DNA of 64,000 bases. It comes from Mesorhizobium plurifarium (GTDB taxonomy: Bacteria > Pseudomonadota > Alphaproteobacteria > Rhizobiales > Rhizobiaceae). The translations under genes were made by a program, and so were the position numbers. Below the pieces are notes generated by a model that was not told where the DNA came from, did no database searches, and saw nothing but the letters and a program-made list of their open reading frames with translations. Shown piece by piece: positions 46,046 through 54,447 of the stretch. The stretch is from positions 126,216 through 190,215 of the forward strand of contig CCNB01000046.1 in NCBI GenBank assembly GCA_000824785.1, given 5' to 3'. Within the stretch, counting starts at the first letter, position 1, and every line of letters starts with the position of its first letter.

Positions 46046-47236
46046 TTGGCAGACATCGGCAAAGATATCGAACGCCCGCTCGGACAGTCGCTCCCACCCA
46101 AGCGGCCGGCGCGGCGCGGCATAGGCGGCGGCTCAGCTGTCGCGGCGGTCGCGGTGCTTGCCGTGATCGGCGTCTCCAGTGCGATCGCGCTGCGTGAAAA
46201 GCCGTTCCGCAAGCCGGAAGAGGTGGCGGTCTCGACACCGAAGGTCGTCGCTGCTCCCGCCACGCCGGCGCCGGCGCCCGCACCGGCTCCGGTCGCCACG
46301 GCAACGCCGCAGGCCAGCACGCCGATGAAGAGCGGCGGGCCACAGATCATCCACGTCCAGACCGAGGAGGGCGACGGCCCGCCGAAAGCGGCGATCGTCA
46401 TCCGCGATCCCTCGACGCTCGGCCAGAACCTCAAGGTCGCCCATATCCCGGACAGGGCGCTGATCGAGGCCAGCGACACCGGTCCGCTGCCGATGCGTTC
46501 TGCTGATGGCCGGAGGCCGTTCGACGTCTATGCGCGGCCGTGGTCGGGGGCGCGCGGGGCGCGCGTTGCGATTATTATCGGCGGGCTCGCCGTGTCGCAG
46601 ACCGGCACGCAAGCGGCGATCGCCAAGCTGCCGGCCGAAGTGACGCTGGCCTTCGCGCCGCAAGGCAACAGCATCGGCCGCTGGATGCAGGCGGCAAGGC
46701 AGAGCGGGCATGAGATCGTCATGCAGGTGCCGCTCGAGCCGTTCGACTATCCCAACGTCAATCCCGGCCGCAACACGCTGACGGTCTCGGCCAGTCCCGA
46801 GGAGAACCTGAAGAGCCTGCACTGGGCGTTGTCGCGCACGACCAATTACACAGGCGTGATGAACTATATGGGCGCGCGCTTTTCGGCCGATGCGAACGCG
46901 ATGGAGCCGTTCATGGCCGAGCTCGGCAAGCGGGGGCTTGCCTATATCGACGACGGGTCTTCCGCGCGCAGCGTTGCGCCCGAGCTTGCCTTGAAGGACG
47001 GCGTGCCGTTCGCCGCCGGGGACATGGCGATCGATGCCGTGCAGGATCGCGGCGAAATCCTCAAGAAGCTGGACAGCCTTGAGGCGACGGCACGGGCCAA
47101 GGGCTCGGCGGTCGGCATCGGTTCGGCCTTCGATATCACCGTCGACACGGTGACGTCCTGGATCGCCGAAGCGAAGAAGCGCGGCATCGAGATCGTGCCG
47201 ATCTCGGCGGTGGCCGTCGATCCGCAAAAGGGATAA
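46046..47236 (+). CDS. Divergent polysaccharide deacetylase family protein (YibQ/DUF610)
   Basis: A 396-residue membrane-anchored periplasmic protein. A short cytoplasmic head, one helix (about 33-49: SAVAAVAVLAVIGVSSAIAL), a Pro/Ala-rich linker (ATPAPAPAPAPVATATP) and a C-terminal (beta/alpha) barrel of the divergent polysaccharide deacetylase type (ARVAIIIGGLAVSQTGTQAA, HEIVMQVPLEPFDYPNVNPG). The canonical metal HxxxH is not evident, as expected in this family. The start is a TTG at 46046. It sits between ctpA and rppH, the usual rhizobial neighbours, and probably acts on the cell wall or a surface glycan. Confidence 0.87.
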   Translation: MADIGKDIERPLGQSLPPKRPARRGIGGGSAVAAVAVLAVIGVSSAIALREKPFRKPEEVAVSTPKVVAAPATPAPAPAPAPVATATPQASTPMKSGGPQIIHVQTEEGDGPPKAAIVIRDPSTLGQNLKVAHIPDRALIEASDTGPLPMRSADGRRPFDVYARPWSGARGARVAIIIGGLAVSQTGTQAAIAKLPAEVTLAFAPQGNSIGRWMQAARQSGHEIVMQVPLEPFDYPNVNPGRNTLTVSASPEENLKSLHWALSRTTNYTGVMNYMGARFSADANAMEPFMAELGKRGLAYIDDGSSARSVAPELALKDGVPFAAGDMAIDAVQDRGEILKKLDSLEATARAKGSAVGIGSAFDITVDTVTSWIAEAKKRGIEIVPISAVAVDPQKG

Positions 47237-47283
47237 CTCTACCCGCCTCGCGCAATCAATCCCCAAAACGGCTGGAAATCCAC

Positions 47284-47799
47284 ATGGCCAAGAAGATCGA
47301 CCCCGAAACGCTGCCCTATCGTCCCTGCGTCGGGCTGATGATCCTCAACAGAGCAGGCCTGGTCTGGGTCGGGCACCGCATCGCCGAACCGGACAGCGAG
47401 TTCGCCGGCACGACCCAGCTCTGGCAGATGCCGCAGGGCGGCATCGACAAGGGCGAAGAGCCGATCGAAGCCGCCGGGCGCGAGCTCTACGAGGAAACCG
47501 GCATGCGCAGCGTTTCGCTGCTTGCCGAGGCGCCGCGCTGGATCAATTACGACCTGCCGCCGCATCTGGTCGGCGTCGCCTTCAAGGGCCGCTATCGCGG
47601 CCAGACGCAGAAATGGTTCGCCTACCGCTTCGAGGGCGACGAAAGCGAGATCGCGATCAATCCGCCGCCCGGCGACCACACGGCCGAATTCGATGAATGG
47701 GCGTGGCGGCCGATGCGGGAGCTGCCGGAGCTGATCGTGCCGTTCAAGCGCAAGGTCTATGAGCAGGTGGTGGCGGCGTTCGAGCACCTGGCCCTATAG
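47284..47799 (+). CDS. rppH: RNA pyrophosphohydrolase RppH
   Basis: A 171-residue Nudix hydrolase that removes pyrophosphate from the 5' end of mRNA, starting decay. The Nudix box is GGIDKGEEPIEAAGRELYEE followed by TG; the opening YRPCVGLMILNRAGLVWVG and AWRPMRELPELIVPFKRKVY are typical of RppH. The start follows a short gap after the deacetylase and is probably in its operon. Length is normal. Confidence 0.95.
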   Translation: MAKKIDPETLPYRPCVGLMILNRAGLVWVGHRIAEPDSEFAGTTQLWQMPQGGIDKGEEPIEAAGRELYEETGMRSVSLLAEAPRWINYDLPPHLVGVAFKGRYRGQTQKWFAYRFEGDESEIAINPPPGDHTAEFDEWAWRPMRELPELIVPFKRKVYEQVVAAFEHLAL

Positions 47800-47849
47800 C
47801 CACCCGGTTGTCGCGGCGGCCCTGTGACCGTATTGATTGCCGATGCACC

Positions 47850-47950
47850 AAAGCGCGTCGCGATCTTTCAGGTTCGCTCCATGCGCTTTAGGTTTTTTGA
47901 TTTGGCGCATGTCTTTATCCCGAACCGGTTCCCACTTTCGGGAGACATGC
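47850..47950. repeat. Composite palindromic element before alr
   Basis: Left block AAAGCGCGTCGCGATCTTTC (from 47850) pairs loosely with CATGCGCTTTAGG; right block has arms GCATGTCT (47907-47914) and AGACATGC (47943-47950) around CCCGAACCGGTTCCC. The copy at 58185-58230 has the same outer parts with the middle about 50 bases missing. It ends 17 bases before the alr ATG, so it lies in the alr leader. Confidence 0.75.
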
Positions 47951-47967
47951 TTTAAGCGGGGGTCGCC

Positions 47968-49119
47968 ATGAACGACGACACCGGACGCAGGTTTCCGGCA
48001 CATGACGCAAGCAGCGGCTCGACGGTGAGCGAGGCGGCCGCCGGAGCGATCCTGACGATCGACCTCGGGGCCATCCGGGAAAACTATCGTCGGCTGAAGG
48101 CGCGGCTGAACGGCGTCCGCTGCGCCGGCGTGCTCAAGGCCGACGGCTATGGGCTCGGCGCCGCCCAAGTGGCCTTGGCGCTGGCGAAAGAGGGCTGCGA
48201 CATCTTCTTCGTCGCGTTGCTCGGCGAGGGCATCGCGCTGCGCAAGGCGATCGGTCCCGGGCCGGACATCTTCGTGCTGAACGGGCTGCCGCCGGGCTCG
48301 GAACCGGAAGCCTTGGCGGCCGGGCTTTTCCCGGTCATCAACAGCGCCGTTCAATTGAAGGCCTGGCGCGAGACCGCGCGGAGCGCGGGCCGGAGCCTGC
48401 CGGCCGCCATCCAGGTCGACAGCGGCATGGCCCGGCTCGGCATGGCGCCGGCGGAAGTCGAGGCGGTCGCGAGGGAGGCGGGTGCCTTCGACGGCATCGG
48501 CACCCGTTTCGTGATGAGCCATCTCGCCCGCGCCGACGAGCCGCAACAGGCGGCCAACGAGACGCAGCGGCGCGAATTCGAGCGGCTGCGCTTGCTGCTG
48601 CCCGCGGCGCCAGCCTCGCTGGCCAACTCGTCCGGTATCTTTCTCGGGTCGGCCTATCATTACGACCTCGCCCGCCCGGGTGCCGCGCTCTACGGCGTCA
48701 ATCCGACGCCCTACGAAGCCAATCCGATGCTGCCGGTGATACGGCTGCAAGCCAAGGTGGCGCAAACGCGCGCGATCGGCGCGGGAACCGGCATCGGCTA
48801 CGGCCATACCCACCAGGCCAACGGTCCGCTCAGGCTGGCGACCATTTCGCTGGGCTATGGCGACGGCTGGCACCGGCGCGCCGCTTCGGCCGCCTGGTTC
48901 GGGGGCGTGCGGTTGCCCTTCATCGGGCGCGTGTCGATGGACTCGATCATCCTCGACATTTCGGCGCTTCCCGCCGGCCGGCTCAGCGAGGGCGATCTCG
49001 TCGAGCTCATCGGTCCGTCCCAAAGCGTCGACGACGCGGCCGGCCATGCCGGCACCATCGGCTATGAGATATTGACCAGCCTGGGTGCGCGCTTTCACCG
49101 CCGCTACCTCGGCGGTTGA
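47968..49119 (+). CDS. alr: Alanine racemase
   Basis: A 383-residue PLP enzyme interconverting L- and D-alanine. The PLP lysine is K57 in GVLKADGYGLGAAQVALAL, and the second-site Tyr lies in GIGYGHTHQANGPLRLATIS. GVNPTPYEANPM and RVSMDSIILD are further family blocks. D-alanine is needed for peptidoglycan. The presence of dadA 1.2 kb downstream in the same direction suggests a catabolic (DadX-like) role in using alanine as well. GGGGGTCGCC precedes the ATG. A composite palindrome (47850-47950) sits in its leader. Confidence 0.93.
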   Translation: MNDDTGRRFPAHDASSGSTVSEAAAGAILTIDLGAIRENYRRLKARLNGVRCAGVLKADGYGLGAAQVALALAKEGCDIFFVALLGEGIALRKAIGPGPDIFVLNGLPPGSEPEALAAGLFPVINSAVQLKAWRETARSAGRSLPAAIQVDSGMARLGMAPAEVEAVAREAGAFDGIGTRFVMSHLARADEPQQAANETQRREFERLRLLLPAAPASLANSSGIFLGSAYHYDLARPGAALYGVNPTPYEANPMLPVIRLQAKVAQTRAIGAGTGIGYGHTHQANGPLRLATISLGYGDGWHRRAASAAWFGGVRLPFIGRVSMDSIILDISALPAGRLSEGDLVELIGPSQSVDDAAGHAGTIGYEILTSLGARFHRRYLGG

Positions 49120-49228
49120 AACAGGCGCCTTGCTTGACAAGCCGGAGCTTCTCGGCAAGGTTCGGGATATGAGCAACCTCGCTTATATCAAAACCTGCTT
49201 CAGGGTTTGCCCCATCGCGGGAGCGTAG

Positions 49229-49270
49229 CCCCGGCGTGGCCGCCAATGCCGGCGGCCGCGTGAACCGGGG
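49229..49270. repeat. Strong nested hairpin between alr and rnk
   Basis: Outer arms CCCCGG (49229-49234) and CCGGGG (49265-49270) enclose GGCCGCC (49238-49244) and GGCGGCC (49251-49257) with loop AATGCC. No T tract follows, so it is more likely a structured spacer or attenuator than an ordinary terminator. Confidence 0.5.
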
Positions 49271-49392
49271 CGTTTGAATTCCAGATATTTTCATCGAGCC
49301 TGCGGCCCTTGCGGTCCGGCTTTGTTCGCCGCCCTCGACGTGGCGGCTTGCGCGCATTCGGGCAACCGATGCGCCGGATTATGAGGTATGCC

Positions 49393-49806
49393 ATGCATGC
49401 AGCAACGCAAGCGCGTTCGCGAAACACCATCCTTGTCAGCGCGGCGGACCACGACCGGCTGAGCAGTCTCGCCAGGGCCTTTCTCGACCGCGTACCCGAT
49501 ATGGCCGAGGACCTGCTTGCCGAGATGGATCGCGCCAGGGTCGCCAACGAGGCGGCTTTGCCCGCCGACGTGGTGCGGATGGGCTCGACGGTGACGCTTC
49601 AGGACCCGGAGGGGAGCACCCAGACGGTGACGCTGGTCTATCCGGCGGAGGCCGATATCGCCGAAAAGCGCATATCGGTGCTGACGCCGCTTGGAACGGC
49701 GCTGATCGGCGCGCGGGCCGGACGCACGGTTTCGTGGCGCAGCCGCGACAGCCGGGTCCTCTCGGCAACGATCGACGCCGTCGAACAAACGCGGAGAGCG
49801 CCATGA
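49393..49806 (+). CDS. rnk: Rnk-type nucleoside diphosphate kinase regulator (GreA/GreB C-terminal fold)
   Basis: A 137-residue protein with the Rnk layout: a short N-terminal helical arm (ILVSAADHDRLSSLARAFLD) and a C-terminal FKBP-like domain shared with GreA/GreB (DVVRMGSTVTLQDPEGSTQT, ISVLTPLGTALIGARAGRTV). Rnk proteins bind RNA polymerase and modulate nucleotide metabolism and Gre factor access. The ATG at 49393 is chosen; others at 49381 and 49309 are in frame. Its last four bases overlap the next gene, itself a diverged Rnk-like protein. Confidence 0.85.
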   Translation: MHAATQARSRNTILVSAADHDRLSSLARAFLDRVPDMAEDLLAEMDRARVANEAALPADVVRMGSTVTLQDPEGSTQTVTLVYPAEADIAEKRISVLTPLGTALIGARAGRTVSWRSRDSRVLSATIDAVEQTRRAP

Positions 49807-50339
49807 CCGGGATTTTCTACCGCCTGACGGCCAAGGACTTCGCGGTGATCGAGGCGATGCTGATGCGCCGTCGCGCGTTTGCCGATCCGATCGCGCCGAT
49901 GCTCGAACGCAAGCTCGCCGAAAGCCGCGTCATTGCGACGGGGGCCGTCGAGCCCGACCTTGCCACGCTCAACAGCCGGGTGATCTTCCGCGCCGGCGGC
50001 GGTTCATCGCAGACGCGGACGCTGGTGCAGGCCGAAGCATCCGCTCCCGTCGGCTCCGGCCTGCCGGTCGCCACGTGGCACGGCCTCTGCCTGCTTGGCA
50101 TGAGGGCGGGACAATCGGCGCTGGCCGAGCGGGCCGACGGCCCGGCCGAGGAGGTCCTTCTCGAGGAGGTGGCCTATCAGCCGGAGGCGGCGCGGCGAGC
50201 GGCGCAGGACCGCGCCGCCGAACGGCCTCGCCACGTCCTCAAGCTGGTCCACAGCGCGCCCACCGCTGACTGGCCCCTTGGCGGGCGCGGCAAAATCCGG
50301 CAGACAGAAGGGGACGATCCGGGCCCTTCGGCGGCATGA
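49803..50339 (+). CDS. Diverged Rnk-like paralogue
   Basis: A 178-residue protein starting with the ATGA overlap at the end of rnk. Residues 10-120 align by eye with the preceding Rnk protein: a helical arm (DFAVIEAMLMRRRAFADPI), then strands VEPDLATLNSRVIFRAGGGS, then SAPVGSGLPVATWHGLCLLG and GMRAGQSALAERADG, matching VLTPLGTALIGARAGRTVSW. The FKBP-like core seems intact but the sequence is more diverged, and about 50 low-complexity residues end the protein. Not a standard annotated family that I recall. Likely a second polymerase-binding regulator or the partner of the first in a heterodimer; inference. Confidence 0.65.
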   Translation: MTGIFYRLTAKDFAVIEAMLMRRRAFADPIAPMLERKLAESRVIATGAVEPDLATLNSRVIFRAGGGSSQTRTLVQAEASAPVGSGLPVATWHGLCLLGMRAGQSALAERADGPAEEVLLEEVAYQPEAARRAAQDRAAERPRHVLKLVHSAPTADWPLGGRGKIRQTEGDDPGPSAA

Positions 50340-50361
50340 TCGGCCTTTGAGGGAGCATGGA

Positions 50362-51624
50362 ATGAAAGTCATCGTGCTGGGCGGCGGCGTGATCGGGGTC
50401 ACTACCGCCTACTTCCTCGCCGAGGCCGGTCATGAAGTGACCGTCTACGATCGCCAGCCGGGGCCGGCGCTCGAAACCAGCTTCGCCAATGCCGGTGAAG
50501 TGTCGCCGGGCTATGCCTCGCCCTGGGCCGGGCCGGGCATCCCGGTCAAGGCCATCAAATGGCTGTTGATGAAATACGGCCCGCTGGTGGTGCGGCCGGC
50601 TTTCGACCCGCATATGTGGACCTGGCTCCTCAAGATGCTGCGCAACTGCACGGCCGAGCGCTACGCGCTCAACAAGTCGCGCATGGTGCCGCTTGCCGAA
50701 TACAGCCGCGACACGCTGAAGGCGCTGCGCGAGACGACCGGCATCACCTATGACGAACGGGCCAAAGGCACGCTGCAGCTCTTCCGCAAGCAAAAACAGC
50801 TCGACGGCACCGGCGGCGACGTCGAGGTGCTGAAGAAATACGGCGTGCCTTACGAGATCCTCGACCGCGACGGCTGTGTCGCCGCCGAGCCCGCGCTTGC
50901 GGCGGTGCGCGACAAATTCGTCGGCGGCCTCAGGCTTCCGGGCGACGAGACAGGCGACTGCAAGATGTTCACCGACAAGCTCGCCGAACTCTGCGTGGCG
51001 CGCGGCGTGACCTTCGAATACGGCTCGACCATCCGGCGCATCGTCAGGAACCGCAACCGCCTCACCAATGTGCTGACCGACCACGGGTGGAGGTCCGCGG
51101 ATGCCTTCGTGATGGCGATGGGCAGCTATTCCGCGCAATTCATGCGCTCGCTGGGGCGGCCGATTCCGGTCTATCCGGTCAAGGGCTATTCGATCACCGT
51201 GCCGATCACCAATGCCGAGGCAGCACCCGTGTCGACGGTCATGGACGAGACCTACAAGGTGGCGATCACCAGGCTCGGCGACCGCATCCGCGTCGGCGGC
51301 ACGGCGGAGATTTCTGGCTATGACCTTCGCCTGCATGAATCGCGCCGCCGCACGCTCGAACACTCGGTCGGTGATCTCTTCCCCAGCGGCGGCGATCTCA
51401 AGGCGGCGAGCTTCTGGTGCGGCTTGCGGCCGATGACGCCGGACGGACCGCCCCTGGTCGGACTGAGCGAGGTTGCAAACCTCTACCTCAACACCGGCCA
51501 CGGTACGCTCGGCTGGACCATGGCCTGCGGCTCGGCCAAGGTGCTAGCCGACATCATGTCGAACCGGGTGCCAGAGATCAACGCGCGCGACCTGAGTCCG
51601 GAGCGGTATCTGAAGCCCATCTAA
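50362..51624 (+). CDS. dadA: D-amino acid dehydrogenase
   Basis: A 420-residue FAD-dependent membrane-associated enzyme oxidising D-alanine (and other D-amino acids) to the keto acid, feeding electrons to the quinone pool. The N-terminal dinucleotide motif is KVIVLGGGVIGVTTAYFLAE; SFANAGEVSPGYASPWAGPG and NTGHGTLGWTMACGS are DadA signatures. GGGAGCATGGA precedes the ATG at 50362. Together with alr/dadX upstream it makes a complete L-alanine to pyruvate route. No Lrp-type regulator (DadR) is adjacent. Confidence 0.95.
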   Translation: MKVIVLGGGVIGVTTAYFLAEAGHEVTVYDRQPGPALETSFANAGEVSPGYASPWAGPGIPVKAIKWLLMKYGPLVVRPAFDPHMWTWLLKMLRNCTAERYALNKSRMVPLAEYSRDTLKALRETTGITYDERAKGTLQLFRKQKQLDGTGGDVEVLKKYGVPYEILDRDGCVAAEPALAAVRDKFVGGLRLPGDETGDCKMFTDKLAELCVARGVTFEYGSTIRRIVRNRNRLTNVLTDHGWRSADAFVMAMGSYSAQFMRSLGRPIPVYPVKGYSITVPITNAEAAPVSTVMDETYKVAITRLGDRIRVGGTAEISGYDLRLHESRRRTLEHSVGDLFPSGGDLKAASFWCGLRPMTPDGPPLVGLSEVANLYLNTGHGTLGWTMACGSAKVLADIMSNRVPEINARDLSPERYLKPI

Positions 51625-51632
51625 ACTGCGCT

Positions 51633-51676
51633 GATATTCAGGCGATACCGGCCCGACCTGAATCTCAACACGCCTT
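51633..51676. repeat. Palindromic element, empty form of the 8.8 kb repeat
   Basis: GATATTCAGG at 51633, directly joined through GCGATACCGGCC to GACCTGAATCTC, then AACACGCCTT. It is the same outer repeat as at 8835-8968 but without the 86-base palindromic filler. It lies between convergent dadA and the phospholipase D-like gene. A short AT-rich tail up to 51699 shows no T-tract terminator. Confidence 0.65.
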
Positions 51677-51699
51677 GGTTCATGTTGAGAGTGGCGGCC

Positions 51700-53859
51700 T
51701 CAAAACGCCTCCCGGACCCATTTGTCGCTGAACAGCAGGCGGTAGGCCCAGCCGATCGTGACGTTGATGGCGACCGGGCGCGAATGGGCGAGGTAATCGT
51801 CATAGACAGGCTTCATGCGGCGGTAGAACGCCGGATCGAGCACGACCATGCCGTGATCCGAGTCATGGAAGAAGCTGCGGTTGTTGAGGTTCACCGAGGA
51901 GATGGCGACCAGCCTCTCGTCGATCATCATGATCTTGGAGTGCAGCACGACATCCGGCGCCTTGAACTCGCGGATGTCGATGCGGTCGCCATATCTCTCG
52001 ACGAACAGCTTGTTGAGCGCGGTGAGGAACCGGCCGCCGATATCCCCCTTGAGGTCGATGCGGCCGACGACATCGATCTTCACGCCTCTGGCCAGCGCCC
52101 GGTCGAAGGCCCGGGCGATATCGGGAGTCAGGTTGAGATAGGGATTGACAATCTGGATGCGATGCTCGGCGGTGTCGATCAGCTCGACGAAATAGGCCTC
52201 CAGCGCATGCCCGTCCTCATAGGGCACGGAAATGAAATGCCGCGCCACGCCGCGCGGGGCCGCGCCGGAACGAACCGGAATGGAGAACGGCCGCGACAGA
52301 TTGGTGTCGGCGTCGCGCAGCCAGATGGTCGACAGATGCGCGGCCAGCGTCTCGACGGCCGCCGGGTCGGCGATCTCGATGTCGAAGTCGCTCCAGTTGG
52401 AGTAGTAGTTCAGCGAGAAGCCGTCGGTCTTGCCGTATTGCTCCAGGTCCGGATAGCGGCTCAGGTCGACCGGCTTGTGGAACAGGAAGCCGTCATGGAC
52501 GTTGCGGCCGCCGATGATGACGCGCGAGCGTCCAGGCTCTTCGGCCAGCGTCGCCAGCATCTTGATGTGGTGAACCTTGTGCAGCTGTGAGATCTGCTCG
52601 TCGAACGGCGCGCCGTGGTCGGCCTGCCAGCGATATTCCTGCAGCTCGACATTGGGGAATTCCGCCGCCAGCCGGTGCAGCATGGCGTCGTCCTTCTCCC
52701 GCTCCAGCACGTCGGTCACCAGGATGCGCACCTTGGTGCCAAGTGCCGCGTGATGGCGGATCAGCCGCTCCATGATGCGGCCGGAGAAGTCCGCCTTGAA
52801 CTCCAGCGACGACAGATAGATCAGCCTGAGCTTCGGCGCGTCTGCGAAATCGAGCGGCAGCTCGGGGTCGGCCTTGTCGAAGGCGCTGTCCGGCAGCGTC
52901 TTGCCGAGCAAGGCCTCGACCTTGGCGTTGAAACCGTCGCGCGACTTGCGCAGCAGGGTCGGCGACCCGAGAGGCAGCGCGCAGGTCTGCGACAACCAGC
53001 GGCCGGCATAGAAGGCGCGGTCGAGCTCCTCCATACCCGCCGGATCGGGCACCGGGCAGCGGTCGTAGCGGCTGTCGAGCCTCGCGATCCAGGGATCAGC
53101 GCTCTCCTCGCGCAGCAGGGTCAGCGGCGCGCCGGCCGGCGCCAGCGCCGAGGTCACGCGAAGATCGCATTGGCTGAGCGTCTCGTCGGGGAACAGGCTG
53201 GCGGAGGCTTCCGCGGCTGGCAGGCTAAGATGGAATGGCACGGCCCTGGCGACGGTGGTGGACCGGCCCGATGCGCGGATCGCGAGCGGGCCGTCGCAGG
53301 TGCCGCCGATGCCGACGGGCTGTTGGCCTGCCTGGCGCAGCACGATCTCGACCGAGCGCGCCTCGAGGCCGGAGAAGCTGAAGGTTTTGGGCGCCAAGGG
53401 CCGCGCGGCGGCATCGAGATAGAGCGTCTGCCGCGACATGCGCCAGCGGCCGGCGAACCGGCCTTCGCCCGGCCTGCCTTGTGTCGGCGCAATCTCAGCG
53501 TTGTCGAGCGGTCGGGCCAACCGCTGCAGCGCCGGATAGATTGCGTGGAAGCCGCTGTTCTGGACATCGCGCCAGTCGCGGCCGAAGCGGCCGGTGCCGT
53601 TGGCGCGGTCGAGCGCATCGAGGCGGCTTTGGGCGAGCAGCGCCTGGAACTGTTTCTCGTAGGCGCCGTTGCCGCCTGCGAAGTAGTGGGCTCCGGCGAT
53701 CTCCTCGCCGCCGCTGTCCGCCGAGACGGGCAGGCGGCCGCAGGCGTCGTCGCCGGGGAAGAAGGCGCAGGCCGAATGGCCGGGCATGCCGGCGCAGCCG
53801 GCAAATACCGCCAGCGCCAGTCCAAGCAATGCCTTGGCGAGAGCCGGCCTGAAGCTCAT
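51700..53859 (-). CDS. Phospholipase D-like lipoprotein
   Basis: A 719-residue lipoprotein precursor. Hydrophobic segment then lipobox FAGC, lipidated Cys at 22. The N-terminal half (residues about 40-340) is not recognised. The C-terminal half carries two PLD-type repeats: a first half-site with HIK (residues 431-433, in LHKVHHIKMLATL then IIGGRNVHDG) that lacks the usual Asp, and a full HxKxxxxD at H640 (LHSKIMMIDERLVAISSVNL). PLD superfamily enzymes hydrolyse or transfer phosphatidyl groups, so phospholipid or cardiolipin remodelling at the outer membrane is likely. The start is set by lipobox and the ATGA overlap with the PLA2-like gene. Confidence 0.82.
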   Translation of the reverse strand: MSFRPALAKALLGLALAVFAGCAGMPGHSACAFFPGDDACGRLPVSADSGGEEIAGAHYFAGGNGAYEKQFQALLAQSRLDALDRANGTGRFGRDWRDVQNSGFHAIYPALQRLARPLDNAEIAPTQGRPGEGRFAGRWRMSRQTLYLDAAARPLAPKTFSFSGLEARSVEIVLRQAGQQPVGIGGTCDGPLAIRASGRSTTVARAVPFHLSLPAAEASASLFPDETLSQCDLRVTSALAPAGAPLTLLREESADPWIARLDSRYDRCPVPDPAGMEELDRAFYAGRWLSQTCALPLGSPTLLRKSRDGFNAKVEALLGKTLPDSAFDKADPELPLDFADAPKLRLIYLSSLEFKADFSGRIMERLIRHHAALGTKVRILVTDVLEREKDDAMLHRLAAEFPNVELQEYRWQADHGAPFDEQISQLHKVHHIKMLATLAEEPGRSRVIIGGRNVHDGFLFHKPVDLSRYPDLEQYGKTDGFSLNYYSNWSDFDIEIADPAAVETLAAHLSTIWLRDADTNLSRPFSIPVRSGAAPRGVARHFISVPYEDGHALEAYFVELIDTAEHRIQIVNPYLNLTPDIARAFDRALARGVKIDVVGRIDLKGDIGGRFLTALNKLFVERYGDRIDIREFKAPDVVLHSKIMMIDERLVAISSVNLNNRSFFHDSDHGMVVLDPAFYRRMKPVYDDYLAHSRPVAINVTIGWAYRLLFSDKWVREAF

Positions 53860-54296
53860 CCAGCCGCCCCGTTCAGGGTCTTGAGCTGGGCAGGATCGCG
53901 CGGCGGCAGGAAGCCCTGCGGAAAGATCCTGCAAACGGGAAACGCGAAAGTGGCGATCAGCAACTCGGCCTCGCTGCGCATCTTGCGCGGCGCCGTCCTG
54001 TCGTCGCGAATCTTCCTGGCGAAGGCGACCAGGGCGCCGTCGCAGTCGCAATGATCGTGCCTCGCAATGTAGCAGGCGTCGTGGACCCGGCAGGCGGCGT
54101 CGAGGCGGTCGACCGGTTTGGCCGACAGATCGCCGGTGCGGGTGCCCGGGCCGCAATAGTTGCCGATGACGAAAGGCGAGGGGCGCGACATGGCATAGCG
54201 GATCGGCTTCGGCAGCTCCGCTTCCGGAATCTTCGCCCAGGGATTGCCGCAGCCCGACAGGAAAAGCAGCGGCAGAATGGCAAGAACGGCTCGCAT
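53856..54296 (-). CDS. Phospholipase A2-like lipoprotein
   Basis: A 146-residue lipoprotein precursor: hydrophobic N-terminus and lipobox LSGC, Cys16. The calcium-loop-like YCGPGT (47-52) and the catalytic signature DAACRVHDACY with H72-D73 follow the secreted phospholipase A2 pattern (C-x-x-H-D-x-C). Three Cys after it (HDHCDCDG, FPVCRIF) give possible disulfides. Such proteins cut the sn-2 acyl chain of phospholipids. Its last four bases overlap the start of the PLD-like gene, so the two are translated together. I chose the ATG at 54296 for the signal peptide; open frame continues upstream. Confidence 0.75.
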   Translation of the reverse strand: MRAVLAILPLLFLSGCGNPWAKIPEAELPKPIRYAMSRPSPFVIGNYCGPGTRTGDLSAKPVDRLDAACRVHDACYIARHDHCDCDGALVAFARKIRDDRTAPRKMRSEAELLIATFAFPVCRIFPQGFLPPRDPAQLKTLNGAAG

Positions 54297-54447
54297 TTCT
54301 CCGCCGGCGTTGTGAAAATTGTCCCCTCGCGCCCAGCCGCGGCATGACGAAGCGCGCCGGTGCCACAGTGGCCGAATTTGTGGCGGAGGCAAGGCGGCAA
54401 CCACCAACTGCCTATGATAGGATCGGCCGCAGCGAGGGGACTTTGGC

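Noticed and set aside
53860..54366. 169-residue N-terminal extension of the phospholipase D-like protein
   Set aside because: Out-of-frame translation of the PLA2-like gene; the lipobox start at 53859 is clear.
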